Positions 33,994 to 44,776 of a DNA stretch of 64,000 bases are shown here, piece by piece. The position numbers and the translations under genes are program-made. A model generated the notes under the pieces. The model worked only from the letters and a program-made list of their open reading frames with translations, was not told the origin of the DNA and did not search any database. The DNA comes from Anthopleura xanthogrammica (lineage: Eukaryota > Cnidaria > Anthozoa > Actiniaria > Actiniidae): the NCBI GenBank assembly GCA_964019055.1, contig OZ025207.1:10057548-10121547 (forward strand), read 5' to 3'. Position 1 is the first letter of the stretch. Each line of letters starts with the position of its first letter.

Positions 33994-36900
33994 TCATTTT
34001 TCAGGTGAGTAAAAAAAGTCTTTCTTTGTCTTTATTCATCTATTAGATATCTCTTTCAATAAGTAAAAGTTGTCCTCAAGAACTGATAAAGGCCTATAAT
34101 GTCTTGGTACAGTTCTACTAAACTTTTAAATAGAAAAAAGGCTCAAATTATTTTTTCCATTCAAACTTAGAATTTGTGAAAATGTTTTGTAACTTTTTTT
34201 CTCTTTAACTGTTGGCATATCATAATGGACGGGATATAATAGTGGACGTGGAAGATTATCAAAAGGGATTTTTTTTTCAACTTGAACGCATTTGGTTTGC
34301 ATTTACCAGACATTTGTATCCAACTTTAACCTTCTATTTATATTTAACACCTGAATATATTATAATTATATTCAACTTCAAGGCAGTATATTTGCAATTA
34401 GAAAAAACCTACTAATGGTCTATCACCAATCGAGCCCTGTGATTGGCTGAGCTACTAGGGGTCTATTAATGATAGACCTCTAGTAGCGAAAAGCGCCGGT
34501 TTTGAAAACCAAAAAAAATATATTAAAAGCAAAATCCAAAACTTTTTGCATCCTTTTATTGGACCGATTAGTAGGTTTTTACTAAAACAATTAGACCTCT
34601 CGCCCTCATGGCCTACGAGTCAATAGCTATTGACTCGTAGACCATTCGGACTCGAGGACTAATTGTTAATTACAGACATTGGCATTAATCCATTGAACAA
34701 AGATCCCCTAGCCTCCCCTCCCTTAAGGTGACTCCAACATAATTGAGAGTGCATTTTGGGATTTATTTTCATTTGCCAAGTAAAATCACTCTTAACAAAA
34801 ATAACCATTTGATTAATCGTAAGGTGTTAAAATGAAAAAATCTTTCATATTTTTAGAATTTGGCCTACTGCCAGAGATTTGCCAGGCAATTGAAGAAATG
34901 GATTGGTTGTGAGTAGTTCTTTATTTCATAATTTTACAGTATGTATTGAGGTTACGCATGGAGGTTTTGCAAGATGGTGTTGAATAACCAATATAAGCAA
35001 GCAGTTGTTTATGAGCTGTTTTTCCTATGAATAATTGGGTCGGGGGGGGGGGGGGGGGGGTACTAGGGGTGGTTCAGCTGAGCCCTCCAAACCCTGACCC
35101 TGTTCCAGAGTAAATACCATAAAAATATACCCTGTTTCTGTGAGAGTGTGATTTTATATATGCTGTTCCAGAGTAAAAATCCTTAAAACCATACCCTCTT
35201 GGCAGCACATACCAGTACTGTATAGCAAATATATGGGAGTACCCCTGGGAAGTGGATAGTCCTCTTTCTCATACCAATGTCTTTGACCACAGACTCACTT
35301 ACTGTATACAGGTTTAGCCTTTAGTTAATGGGGTTCAGCAGTTTAGCTTTCCACAGAGTGGCTTCATCCATTGAAATCTAATTGGAATTTAGAAGTTGAT
35401 TTTTGCAGATGGAAGGAAAACTGGAGAACCCAGAGAAAAACCCTCATATCACAGGAGAGAACCATGCAAAATTAATAGTAATGTCTACTCACATATGACA
35501 CCTAGCCACATTGGTGAGAGGCAAGCACTCTCACTATTGCATCACTCATGCTTAATTCTCTTTGCTCTTTTAAAACAACTTAGGCTAAACCTGTGCAAAT
35601 CAAATGGATCTGTAACCAAAGATTACAGTGCTATTATACCAAATGAGAATAGGAAATATTAAATGTGTTTTACTGTCTTTTAGTCTTCCAACAGATGTAC
35701 AGGCTGAGGCTATCCCACTTATTTTGGGAGGAGGAGATGTTCTCATGGTGGGTAGTATGATAATTAACAGCACTGCACATCCTACCATCGCGTTATGTAA
35801 TTGCCAACCTTTAACTCTCATCAATGCCCTGTAATAGCCTTTGGGCTGATCAAAGGCAGGGCACAGCTAACTCAAAGATCAAATCTTATTTGGGATTTAG
35901 CATGTTTGGTGGAGGGAGGAAAACTGTAGAAATTCCCTTGAATCAAGGGAGAGACCTAACAAACTCTATTCGGTAATTTCACATGACTGTCTTGGAATCA
36001 AACTTGAGACTGCAGAGGTAAGAGGTGAGTGCGATACGCTATACTTGATTCCCCTGAAGGATTTTGCCAAGATTCTTTGAACCAATCACTGAAAGCAAGT
36101 ATTAGACAGTCTGTATATCCAGTGAAGAATGAGTGATATGCTATCACCTTCACTGAATGGCAATTGATACAGAATCTGTTCTATTTGTTATAATTTGATA
36201 ACAAATAGCATACAAATCTTCTGACTTGTAGTATTATCTAACCATTACAGCCATCATAACAGAAGCTAAATTATTAAATCTGTTTTATATCATTTGTTTT
36301 TGTTCTCTATTTTAGGCAGCAGAGACTGGAAGTGGCAAAACAGGAGTAAGTTTGTAACCAAACTAAAATTTAGTATAAAAAATATTCATAAACCCTACTG
36401 AGATCATACTTGATTTCTGATATTGATTTCCCCCTTGAAGGTTTAAAATAATGGCTTGTCAGTCACTGGTCATGATGAATGGCCAAATTAAGTTAGTTTT
36501 AGCTTGGTCATGCTGTAACTTGTTTCTTGCTCAATGTTTCTGTTCAAAATTATATTATCTGATGACCAGCCGTTATTTTAAACCCTTTAAAGCTTACTCT
36601 CTCCCTCCCTAATTTAACTTCAACATTCATTCCCACTATTCCCTTACCCTTTTCTTTTCCATCCTTTCCTTTCCCTCTTACACCTGTACTGTACGTACTA
36701 CTAACTTATTCTTGAAACTACACTACAGTGCATCATCTTCATTAACATTCTACCAACCTATATTGATATTAATACAGTCATTTCAAATTGTAGGCATTTT
36801 GTCTTCCTGTTATACAAGTAGTCCATGAAACTGTAAGAGATGCCATGGCTGGCAAAACTCCTAAATCTTTACCAAAAGCAGCTGGTATGTGTTTTTTGTC

Positions 36901-39900
36901 ATTTTTCATTTTGTAAAAAATACTCCAGATTATTCCTATTTTTGTGTAAAATACTGCAATGGACAGTGCTCAACACTAATTTTTTCAGATACTAGTCAAT
37001 GGACTAGTAAGTCTAGAAATCCAGTAATATTTTTGTGGACAGGATTTGTCAGGGGAATTCTATTCAAATTTAAATTTTTGTACCTCTACAATAGCATATA
37101 TTATCATATAAAAATATCACTAATTGACAATTTTAATTAATCCATTTTGTTTCTGTTGCTGCTGTTTTCAGGTGGTGTGTCCCAAGTGTTTAAAATGAAC
37201 CCATACGATAGAGATGAAAACTTTGGTAAGAAAAGATGCCTATCTATCAAACATAGTACACAAAATCAAGTGTACAGGCCTGCACTCAACCAGAATATCA
37301 AAAAGGGGCTATAATTACTGGCAGCATTATACATAGACCAAATGCAAATATGGATTCCAATAGACCTTTTTAGCTTCGTATGCAAATTGCCCATTTCAGA
37401 CCACATGACATTCCCTTGAGAAATGTTCTTTTGTTAAAATATTTACACATGAAAGAATCAGCTCCCAAGAGTGGCATCACATGGTCTGAAATGGGCACAA
37501 CAAACAACGAAGCTGAAAAGGTCTATTTGAATCATAATTCTTCTCAACTGACTAGCCATGGTAACTTCAGTTTATTTACGTCACGCGTGACCAGTAGATT
37601 CGAGACTTCAGATGTAGTTTTCAAGACTTCATATTTACATTTCAAATTTCCGATCAAAGGCTCCGATATTCAAAAAAAAAATTCAGTTAAAAATTAGGTT
37701 TTGAACCCGCTATCATGAATGATCGTGAAATATTTTCCAAAAGAATGAATTCACTTCCCAACGACATCGCAAAGTATCAGCTTGAAATATTTATTCTTGA
37801 AATAAAAAAATAATTTGAGTTGTCGGAGTGTTGATCATAGATGGTGCCAAGATTTGAAAATTTTAAACAAAGCTGCCAAAACTCCAATCAAAACATTCAA
37901 GATTAACTGGTCATGTGTAACATAAATTATTTGGTGTATGTCATTGAAATTAAATCATGTTATATAATGAACTTTTAACTGTCTCTAACATAAATACCAA
38001 TAAATAATTTTTGCAGCCATTAGTGAAGATGGATTATTATGTCAAAGCCGTGACCAAAAAAAATGGCAGGGATGCCGATCAACTCTTGGTGTTAAGAAGG
38101 GTAAGTTACTGATTAATGTCCATCCTCCCACCTTCCATCTGTCTATCCATCCATCCATTCATTCCATCCATCCATCCATCCATCCATCCATCCATCCATC
38201 CATCCATCCATCCATCCATCCATCCATCCATCCATCCATCCATCCATCCATCCATCCATCCATCCATCCATCCATCCATCCATCCATCCATCCATCCATC
38301 CATCCATCCATCCATCCATCCATCCATCCATCCATCCATCCATCCATCCATCCATCCATCCATCCATCCATCCATCCATCCATCCATCCATCCATCCATC
38401 CATCCATCCATCCATCCATCCATCCATCCATCCATCCATCCATCCATCCATCCATCCATCCATCCATCCATCCATCCATCCATCCATCCATCCATCCATC
38501 CATCCATCCATCCATACTGACATTTAGTTTATTTTATTATTAAATAGGAAAGTACTATTATGAAGCAACTGTTACTGATGAAGGCCTGTGTCGTGTGGGA
38601 TGGTCAACAGCCGAGGCGACTCTGGATCTAGGTACAGTAGGCCAGTAAAATTGGTTTTATGTACTATGTTCTTCTTAACAGCCTATCCCAATTTGGAGAC
38701 ATAACACTAATTACTAACAATTCACTCATGATTGTAAGCTGCACGGCTGCTAATAGCGCCTTTATATGCAGCCCCTAAAGTCCTCCACTGGTCAAAAATT
38801 GTAAAGCGTATTGAGACAATGTGAAATGCGCTATAAAAGAACTTCCCATTATTATTGGTCTTATGTATGTTTTGTAAAAAAAACTTCCAAGTAAAAGCTT
38901 TCAGAATCAGTACAGAATATCACTCTGAATCTTAGAAAACAGATTTAACAACTACAAAAATGATTCCAACCTTTAGCTAATAAATATTTCTGACAAAGTT
39001 ACTGAAGGTATTTTGAACCCTTCTTATTTCAATGAAGCATTCTAATGATAATTATTTGTTTCGAATCAAATAAATTTTGTTTGCATAGAGAGTTTGAGTG
39101 AAAATATGTATTATCATAACAGGGTCCCCTACACTTTTTACGTAAAGCTTGCATGAATGCCTGATTTATTTTCCCATTTTACAGCCATTCTCAGACACAC
39201 GCGCACTCTTGCAAATTTTTCTGTTCCGACAAGTTGGTTTTTGGTGGACGTCAATCAAAATCGTTGCCATAGCACTGTCGGAAAACACAAAGCTACAAAG
39301 GCATGTGCGTATGGAATGTCATGAAAATGCTTTGATTGACTTCCACCAAACCCTACTTTTTCGCGACAGAAAAAATCGCAACAGTGCGTGTGTGTCTGAG
39401 AATGGCTGTAAGGCTTAAGATCTTTTAACATGCACATGAAAGCAGCTATTGAATTTTGCGTTAATATGAAAGAGATTTTGTAATTACTGCATGTATCCAT
39501 GACGAGTGAAAAGACCAAATATTTTAACATGATTTTATTTGGCAAAGGAGTATAAACCCTTTTAATAAATCCTACGATGCTTTGTTTTCCACGTTTGACC
39601 TCAAATTTATTCTCTTGAAATTTTTCTCATGAGTGAAATTGAAAAGAATAAAATTGATATCAAATGCGGAAAATAAAGCATTGTAGGATATATTAAATTA
39701 AAGGGTCTATTATAACGGACCCTGTCATGCTGTTATGCTGTTCATAATCTTTTTTGTTTTTTGTTTTACTTACAGGGATTGATAACGGAAGTTTTGGTTT
39801 TGGAGGCACTGGTAAAAAGTCTCATGCAAAAATGTTTGACACTTATGGAGAGGTATGGAATTTATAATAATTATGATTGAGAAGCATCTTACTCACCTGG

Positions 39901-41736
39901 TAAATAAAGGGGATCAAGGGTGGCATATATAGTGGTTTTACATTGCCCTCGCATCTTGGGTTCAATTTTTGGACTCATGATTGGAATCACAATCATACTG
40001 GAGTGAGTAGATTTGTTTGGTCTCTTTTGATTTGAGGGGGTTTTTCTCCAGGTTCTCTCCTTTTCCTACCTCCAAAATACCTAACAAACTACAGTGGAAC
40101 CCAGTTAATACAGCCACCAAAGGGACAGGCAAAAGTGGCCTTATTAGCCAGGTGTCCGTATTAAGTGGGTAACTTTAATAGAAAATGTGTTGTGTTAGGA
40201 CCTACAAAACTGTCCGTAATAACTGGGTGGCCATATTAAGTGGGTGGCCGTAGAGCAGGGTTCCACTGTCAATTTAAATTCAATCTGTCAAACAATCATG
40301 GCCTGACATACGTGTAGATCAGCTCAGAGAGCTTGTCTTAGGGTGTCTATAAAATATGACGTTTTTTTTCTACTTCATCTAAATTTTATTGCCATCAATT
40401 TCTCTTGGTACCAAAAAAAAAACCAACAATAGTGTGTTGCCTTCACAGTTCTCTGTGCCATATTGAAAGGTAGCCATGCCTTTGCATCAAAGTGAGACTA
40501 ACTGTGATCTTGCAACAATAGACTGAGACCTTTTTTAACACCTTGGGCAAATATTCACAAGTCGAGCTATCATTACAAGGTCACCTCCAATCTCGTTTCA
40601 ATGCAAAGGCATGGTTACCTCAAGATGGCGCAGGGAACTGTGAAGGGGCTATTGGCTGTATTCTTTTTCTTCCCAATATTAAATTGTCACCTTAAACCAA
40701 ATAATCTTTAGTTAGTGCAATAATTCCATGTTGTCAAATGCTCCATATCACTTATTTCTCAGGCATTTGGTATCAATGACGTGATTGGATGTTATATTGA
40801 TCTGGACTTCGGAAGTATCAAGTTCTCAAAAAATGGTAAATAATTTATTCTCGGTACTCCATTTGCCTCTCACCTCTGGGGTCTTGGGTTCAAGTTCTGG
40901 GCTCAGTATCACATGTGAGTAGGGTTTTTGGCTCTCTCCCTTAATCCAAGGGTCCCCCCTGGGTTTTACGCAAAAAACAGCACACTTAATTTGCGATCTG
41001 CCAGTTAACCAAGCCCTGGTCGACTTAGGTTTTTAGCCAGATCAAGGTTAACCAAGTCCTGGATGTTCTGTGGTTATTAGAGATGAAGTACATAGCTCAG
41101 CAGCAAATCATTTACACTTCAGCAGTACTTCACTGTCACTTCACAAACACCTCCCCATGACTTCACCAACACCCCACTGACAGGGGAATCCAGACAACTC
41201 GCAAACAGACTAACAAGTAACTTGTCTGCAGGAGGCAGATTATTGGCCAAAAGATAGTTGATAGACAGCTAACATTCAGCCAATAGTTGATAATTCATTG
41301 GTTAACTGTTGGCCAAGAAATAGGCCTTTCTTGAATTCTCTAGCTTGCACTGTAGTTACGAGAGAAAAAGTCTGGATGCATTCAGGCTAGAATTCTCAAA
41401 ACATTATGGTTCCAAGTTAGGATATGTTCCTACATTTAAAATCTGTATTAGATTTTGTCAAGTTCAACCTTGACTTGGAACCATTGTTTTGTGGTCATTC
41501 AAATGATTTTGGAAAAGGACCATTGACACGTGTGGGCTGGTCATACGATTACCTGGCTTAAAAAAATACTAAAATACTTATTTAACTATATTAGATTGAC
41601 TATTGCTATTCCAGCCTTCTTAATTACCAAACCCTCTTTGTCATGTTATTGCTTCTCAGGGGTTGACTTTGGCGAGGCCTTTTGCATTCCAAAAAGTTCT
41701 GATGGAAAAACATTCTTTGCTGCTGTAGTGTTGAAG
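33986..41736 (+). CDS. DDX1: ATP-dependent RNA helicase DDX1, N-terminal part only (Q motif, motif I, SPRY)
   Basis: DEAD-box helicase of RNA transport, tRNA ligase complex and break repair. Exons: 33986-34004, 34857-34908, 35684-35747, 36316-36345, 36794-36884, 37172-37225, 38017-38100, 38548-38631, 39776-39852, 40763-40835 and 41660-41736, all GT/AG with matching phases, giving 235 codons. Order: [21 protein letters not shown]-motif region [20 protein letters not shown]; Walker [11 protein letters not shown]; then the SPRY domain inserted between motifs I and Ia, with [78 protein letters not shown] and FFAAVVLK. The gene reads into a 200-N gap about 100 bases later. Motifs Ia to VI and the C-terminus (roughly 490 residues in vertebrate DDX1) do not appear anywhere downstream in the window. 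The visible part is intact and looks functional. Confidence 0.97.
34403..34580. mobile_element. Foldback element in DDX1 intron 1
   Basis: Ends AAAACCTACTAAT and ATTAGTAGGTTTT are inverted. An internal palindrome CTACTAGGGGTCTATTAATG / ATAGACCTCTAGTAG is present. No ORF. Confidence 0.6.
34586..34667. repeat. Inverted repeat centred on GAGTCAATAGCTATTGACTC
   Basis: AACAATTAG ... CTACGAGTCAATAG / CTATTGACTCGTAG ... CTAATTGTT forms an almost complete hairpin of about 80 bases next to the element at 34403-34580. Confidence 0.65.
35040..35235 (+). repeat. Poly(G)-led dispersed repeat
   Basis: A run of about 19 G is followed by TACTAGGGGTGGTTCAGCTG and repeated CCCTGTTCCAGAGTAAA / ATACCCT blocks. 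Similar in design to the G/C-run repeat at 42478-42778. Confidence 0.55.
37359..37527 (+). mobile_element. MITE family A, copy 7 (best full-length ends)
   Basis: Shows the full termini AATAGACCTTTTTAGCTTCG and GAAGCTGAAAAGGTCTATT, inverted to one another, plus inner arms CATTTCAGACCACATGACAT and ATCACATGGTCTGAAATGGG. Length 169. It defines the family ends (AATAGACC). Confidence 0.8.
38158..38516 (+). repeat. (CCAT)n microsatellite, about 90 perfect units
   Basis: Starts about 60 bases after the donor of DDX1 exon 7 and runs about 355 bases without interruption. Long frames on both strands (SIHP and WMDG repeats) are artefacts. Confidence 0.97.
39119..39725. mobile_element. Composite inverted-repeat element with two nested foldbacks
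   Basis: Outer ends ACAGGGTCC (39119-39127) and GGACCCTGT (39717-39725). Inside are 39180-39410, with about 75-base inverted arms (ACAGCCATTCTCAGACACAC / GTGTGTCTGAGAATGGCTGT) and TA at both edges, and 39562-39695 (TAATAAATCCTACGATGCTT / AAGCATTGTAGGATATATTA). This looks like insertion of one MITE into another. Confidence 0.65.
40090..40269. mobile_element. MITE with ACAGTGGAACCC / GGGTTCCACTGT ends
   Basis: About 180 bp. Internal text repeats GTCCGTA(T)TAA(G/C)TGGGT and GGCCGTA / GGCCTTA. The TACAGTGGAAC end sequence belongs to a very widespread invertebrate repeat; its superfamily is not assigned here. Confidence 0.65.
40441..40645. mobile_element. MITE with CTTCACAGTT ends
   Basis: Inverted arms CTTCACAGTTCTCTGTGCCA / GCGCAGGGAACTGTGAAG and GCCATGCCTTTGCAT / ATGCAAAGGCATGG, about 205 bp, in DDX1 intron 9. 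Confidence 0.7.
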
Positions 41737-41842
41737 GTAAGCAAGCCAAACTGCCATTATTGATTTTCATTTACTGCTATTTTCATACACATAATTTCAA
41801 CTCCAGAGTTGTGAGTTGCCCATTGAAATTTGATTTTTCACT

Positions 41843-42042
41843 NNNNNNNNNNNNNNNNNNNNNNNNNNNNNNNNNNNNNNNNNNNNNNNNNNNNNNNNNN
41901 NNNNNNNNNNNNNNNNNNNNNNNNNNNNNNNNNNNNNNNNNNNNNNNNNNNNNNNNNNNNNNNNNNNNNNNNNNNNNNNNNNNNNNNNNNNNNNNNNNNN
42001 NNNNNNNNNNNNNNNNNNNNNNNNNNNNNNNNNNNNNNNNNN
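41843..42042. other. Assembly gap of exactly 200 N
   Basis: The run of N is exactly 200 long, typical of a placeholder scaffold join rather than a sized gap. Left of it is DDX1; right of it is unrelated repeat DNA. Confidence 0.99.
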
Positions 42043-42118
42043 AGTTTCTCTTTGAGGGGGTGCGATCAAGTGTATCAGACACGATACAGACAATATAACC
42101 ATACCTGTGCACGATAGA

Positions 42119-42227
42119 AGTAATATATACAATATGAGTGGCCGTGTTGTATCAGATATACAACCACGAGCCGAAGGCGAGTGATTGTATATCTGATACA
42201 ATACGGACACGAATATTGTATATTACT
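42119..42227. mobile_element. Foldback element with GAGCCGAAGGCGAG loop
   Basis: GTAATATATACAATAT ... TGTTGTATCAGATATACAA / TTGTATATCTGATACAA ... ATATTGTATATTAC flank a loop with CGAGCCGAAGGCGAGTG. About 108 bp, near-perfect hairpin. Confidence 0.75.
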
Positions 42228-42477
42228 TATGAAACGTCTAGGTGTATACATTCATGTTCTACTAAAATTTTAAAGATAAAATTGAATTTGGCTGAGAAAA
42301 TTGGAGTTAAAGTTTATGCAAATCAGGACGGTTTTGTATCAGATATACGACCTCCTCCACGGACAATGATTTCTATTGTGTTTTCCTCATTAATTATCCA
42401 TGAGTTTTATAAATGAAAATACAAAGTTAATAGTGTCTCAATAAGTGATATAGGTAACATTTAGTCAAACATGCAGT

Positions 42478-42778
42478 CCCGGGGGGGATACTTCGGGTCG
42501 TTTCATACGGGGATGCTCCGCCCGGACTCTTGACCCCTTACCCTTTTCTATACCAAATTTCAACAAAAAAGTACCCCTTTTATATACCTTTTTGCCTGAA
42601 AAGGTACCCCTTTCATAAACCTTTGAATAAAATCTACCCCTTTTTATACCAAAACTCACAAATTTCCACCCCTTTGCTATACGTGCGGCCTGAAAAAAAG
42701 TACCCCTTTCGGGCGGAGCATCCCCGTATAGTCCATTATAGGGAGTACCCCCCCCCCCCCCCCCGGGCATGCAGTGTT
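42478..42778. repeat. Inverted G/C-run repeat with TACCCCTTT satellites
   Basis: CATGCAGTCCCGGGGGG at the left and a run of about 18 C followed by GGGCATGCAG at the right are inverted. CATACGGGGATGCTCCGCCC is answered by GGGCGGAGCATCCCCGTAT. The interior repeats (A)GTACCCCTTT.TA.ACC six or so times. Confidence 0.75.
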
Positions 42779-42899
42779 CGTCTGTCTGTCCCTAAGCAGT
42801 TATTTTGATTTGCGTGCGACGTACGTTCAGGATTAAGTACTTGATCATACACGTGTGACCGAAGCTTCATACCCATAACCTGTCAAACCAGTTATAAAT

Positions 42900-43214
42900 C
42901 TTAAGTATAAGAGAAAAACCAGTACATCGTAGAAGAATGTTTTTTAAATTATTATTTTATTAATCTTAATTTTTGCTTTTTTTCATGTTATCCTTTATGT
43001 CAACTAGTTCTTCATCAGGTCAATCTTTTCTTCATCAGGTCAATCATTTAGTCTATTTCTATATCGTCATTTTTGCATTGCACAATAGCTTATATATATA
43101 TTGAATACCAATGTAATTTCTTCATTACCTGAAGAAGGCAAGTACTGGCTTGCCGAAATATCGTAGGATTAAAAAATTTTTCTACGATGTACTGGTTTTT
43201 CTCTTATACTTAAG
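42900..43214. mobile_element. 315-bp element with perfect 35-bp inverted ends and hammerhead-like core
   Basis: Positions 42900-42934 (CTTAAGTATAAGAGAAAAAC...) are the exact reverse complement of 43180-43214. The interior contains, on the minus strand, two copies of GACCTGATGAAGAA (43010-43050). On the plus strand at 43129-43158 it has CTGAAGA, a 6-bp stem GGCAAG/CTTGCC, and GAAA, which is the conserved core of a hammerhead ribozyme. No ORF. Confidence 0.7.
43129..43170 (+). ncRNA. Hammerhead-ribozyme-like core (degenerate)
   Basis: CTGAAGA (43129-43135) fits CUGANGA. Stem II is GGCAAG (43137-43142) with CTTGCC (43149-43154), and GAAA follows at 43155-43158. The following stem III is weak and stem I pairing is not evident, so self-cleavage is doubtful. 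Such cores are established in Penelope-like retroelements. Confidence 0.4.
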
Positions 43215-44269
43215 GTTACTTGAGACCTAATTAAAAGTTTCTACATTAATCTTTCTTTTTGAACAGTTTTTTTCTCGAAATGTTTAAAAGTTCGCTAGTT
43301 ATTTTAAAAAACATGACTTGAAGGGAAAATAAATCTAAACCGAAGGCGTTGTAACCCTCGTTAATCCTATTATACTTGAGTCGGTTACTCTTTCGATTTT
43401 CCCGCGTGATGAAATTCTTGTCCTACCACGCTTCGAAACTCTGGCGCTTTCTGATTTCTTTTGCGTCTTGAACACAATATACTTTAGATACCTTTGGAAA
43501 TTCTACATCATTTTTGTGTCTTTAGTAAAAGTTTACCGGAGAAACGAAGTGTTCGATTTTTAGATGATTTCGTTAGATCTACACTGATCCATCGCATCGT
43601 ATGCCAGCAAATTTGTTGTTCGCGGCGTTTGCAACACTATTATTAAACCGTAACCATGCAGGATTATTTGTGAGGGGGGGGGGGGGGGTGGGAGGGGGTT
43701 CGACCGACACTCTAACTGTTAGACCTTACTGCTATTGGCCCATTCTCGCTCTCAGACCCTACTCATTAGCCAAATCTATGGGAAACCCTACTGACCGGAA
43801 GACGGCCAGAATCTTGCGACCAGGTCGTCAGGGCGCATGCTCTATTTCAGAATTGCTGACTATAAAATGCCGGCTCAACCTTTCTAACGGCTTGTTTACG
43901 ACTTCTTTTTGCAAAAGTTAATATGTTCGACAAATGGGAATAGGATTTCATTCAAGATTCGAGGATATATAACCGTTCTAGTGGCTCTAGTCGATTTGGC
44001 TTGCTTGGTTTCTGTTGGTATGTTTGTTTATCATATTAAACAATTTAACCATGCAATCAGAGTTCGTTGCTATGTTATTTTCAAAAGCCAATGAAATTTG
44101 ATAGAATTTTAGGGTTACCCAGAGCCTATGATCTTTCGTTAGAAAGCTGAGGAGCCTCTGGGTACGAGAATGCTATTGGCCATTTTAGAAACGAGCAAAA
44201 GACTGGGAAGAGTTTTGAATATTAATCTAATTAGCAAAAAAATTGTCATCTGATAAAGTATCTCAATAT

Positions 44270-44465
44270 TAGTAAGTATGGTGAATTTGAACGTGTTTCG
44301 TCAAAAAGAAGCAGAGTTACAAGCCTTCAAAAGTGTTGAAAATGTACAAAGAATGTAGGGTTAATACAGGGGACCCGTGCAACCATATTCAACACTTTTG
44401 AAAGTCAATAATTATGGTTCTTTTCGAATTCAATCAATCATAATCATGTTCAAATTTGCCAGACT
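44270..44465. mobile_element. Inverted-repeat element
   Basis: GAATTTGAACGTG ... CTTCAAAAGTGTTGAA on the left, with TTCAACACTTTTGAAAG ... CATGTTCAAATTTGCC on the right. About 195 bp, no ORF. Confidence 0.5.
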
Positions 44466-44744
44466 TAGGTAACGTTCACTAGCTAATAGCCAATGTGCAT
44501 GAGCTCGAAATTCTAGCACAAAGCATGATGGGAAAGTGAGTTCTTACGCTTTTTTGGCTCCTCTAAAAATTCATCTGATAATTTTTCCTTCGACATTCTC
44601 TATGGAAATAAAAGGATTTCAGCAGACGAAAGTAACAGAGTAATTTTTTTCTGATACTTGAAGTGCAAGTAAAACTTGTCCAACCCCCCTTAAAATAAAG
44701 GAGGAAAGCACATACTCCCTTTTCGCTTATTTCCCAAAAACATT

Positions 44745-44776
44745 GACCCTCCCCCTCCCCCTCCCCCTCCCCCCCG
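44745..44776 (-). other. G-quadruplex-capable tract
   Basis: Four or more runs of five G separated by single A on the minus strand (CCCCCT units on plus). Structure is predicted from the pattern only. Confidence 0.5.

Noticed and set aside
38106..38523. Open frames SIHP (plus) and WMDG (minus), over 100 residues
   Set aside because: Pure (CCAT)n microsatellite lacking stops in several frames; not genes.
41760..42210. Open frames spanning the N run
   Set aside because: They are open only because the 200 N contain no stops.
43128..43170. Claim of an active hammerhead ribozyme
   Set aside because: Core boxes and stem II are present, but stems I and III are not convincingly paired; reported only as a degenerate core.
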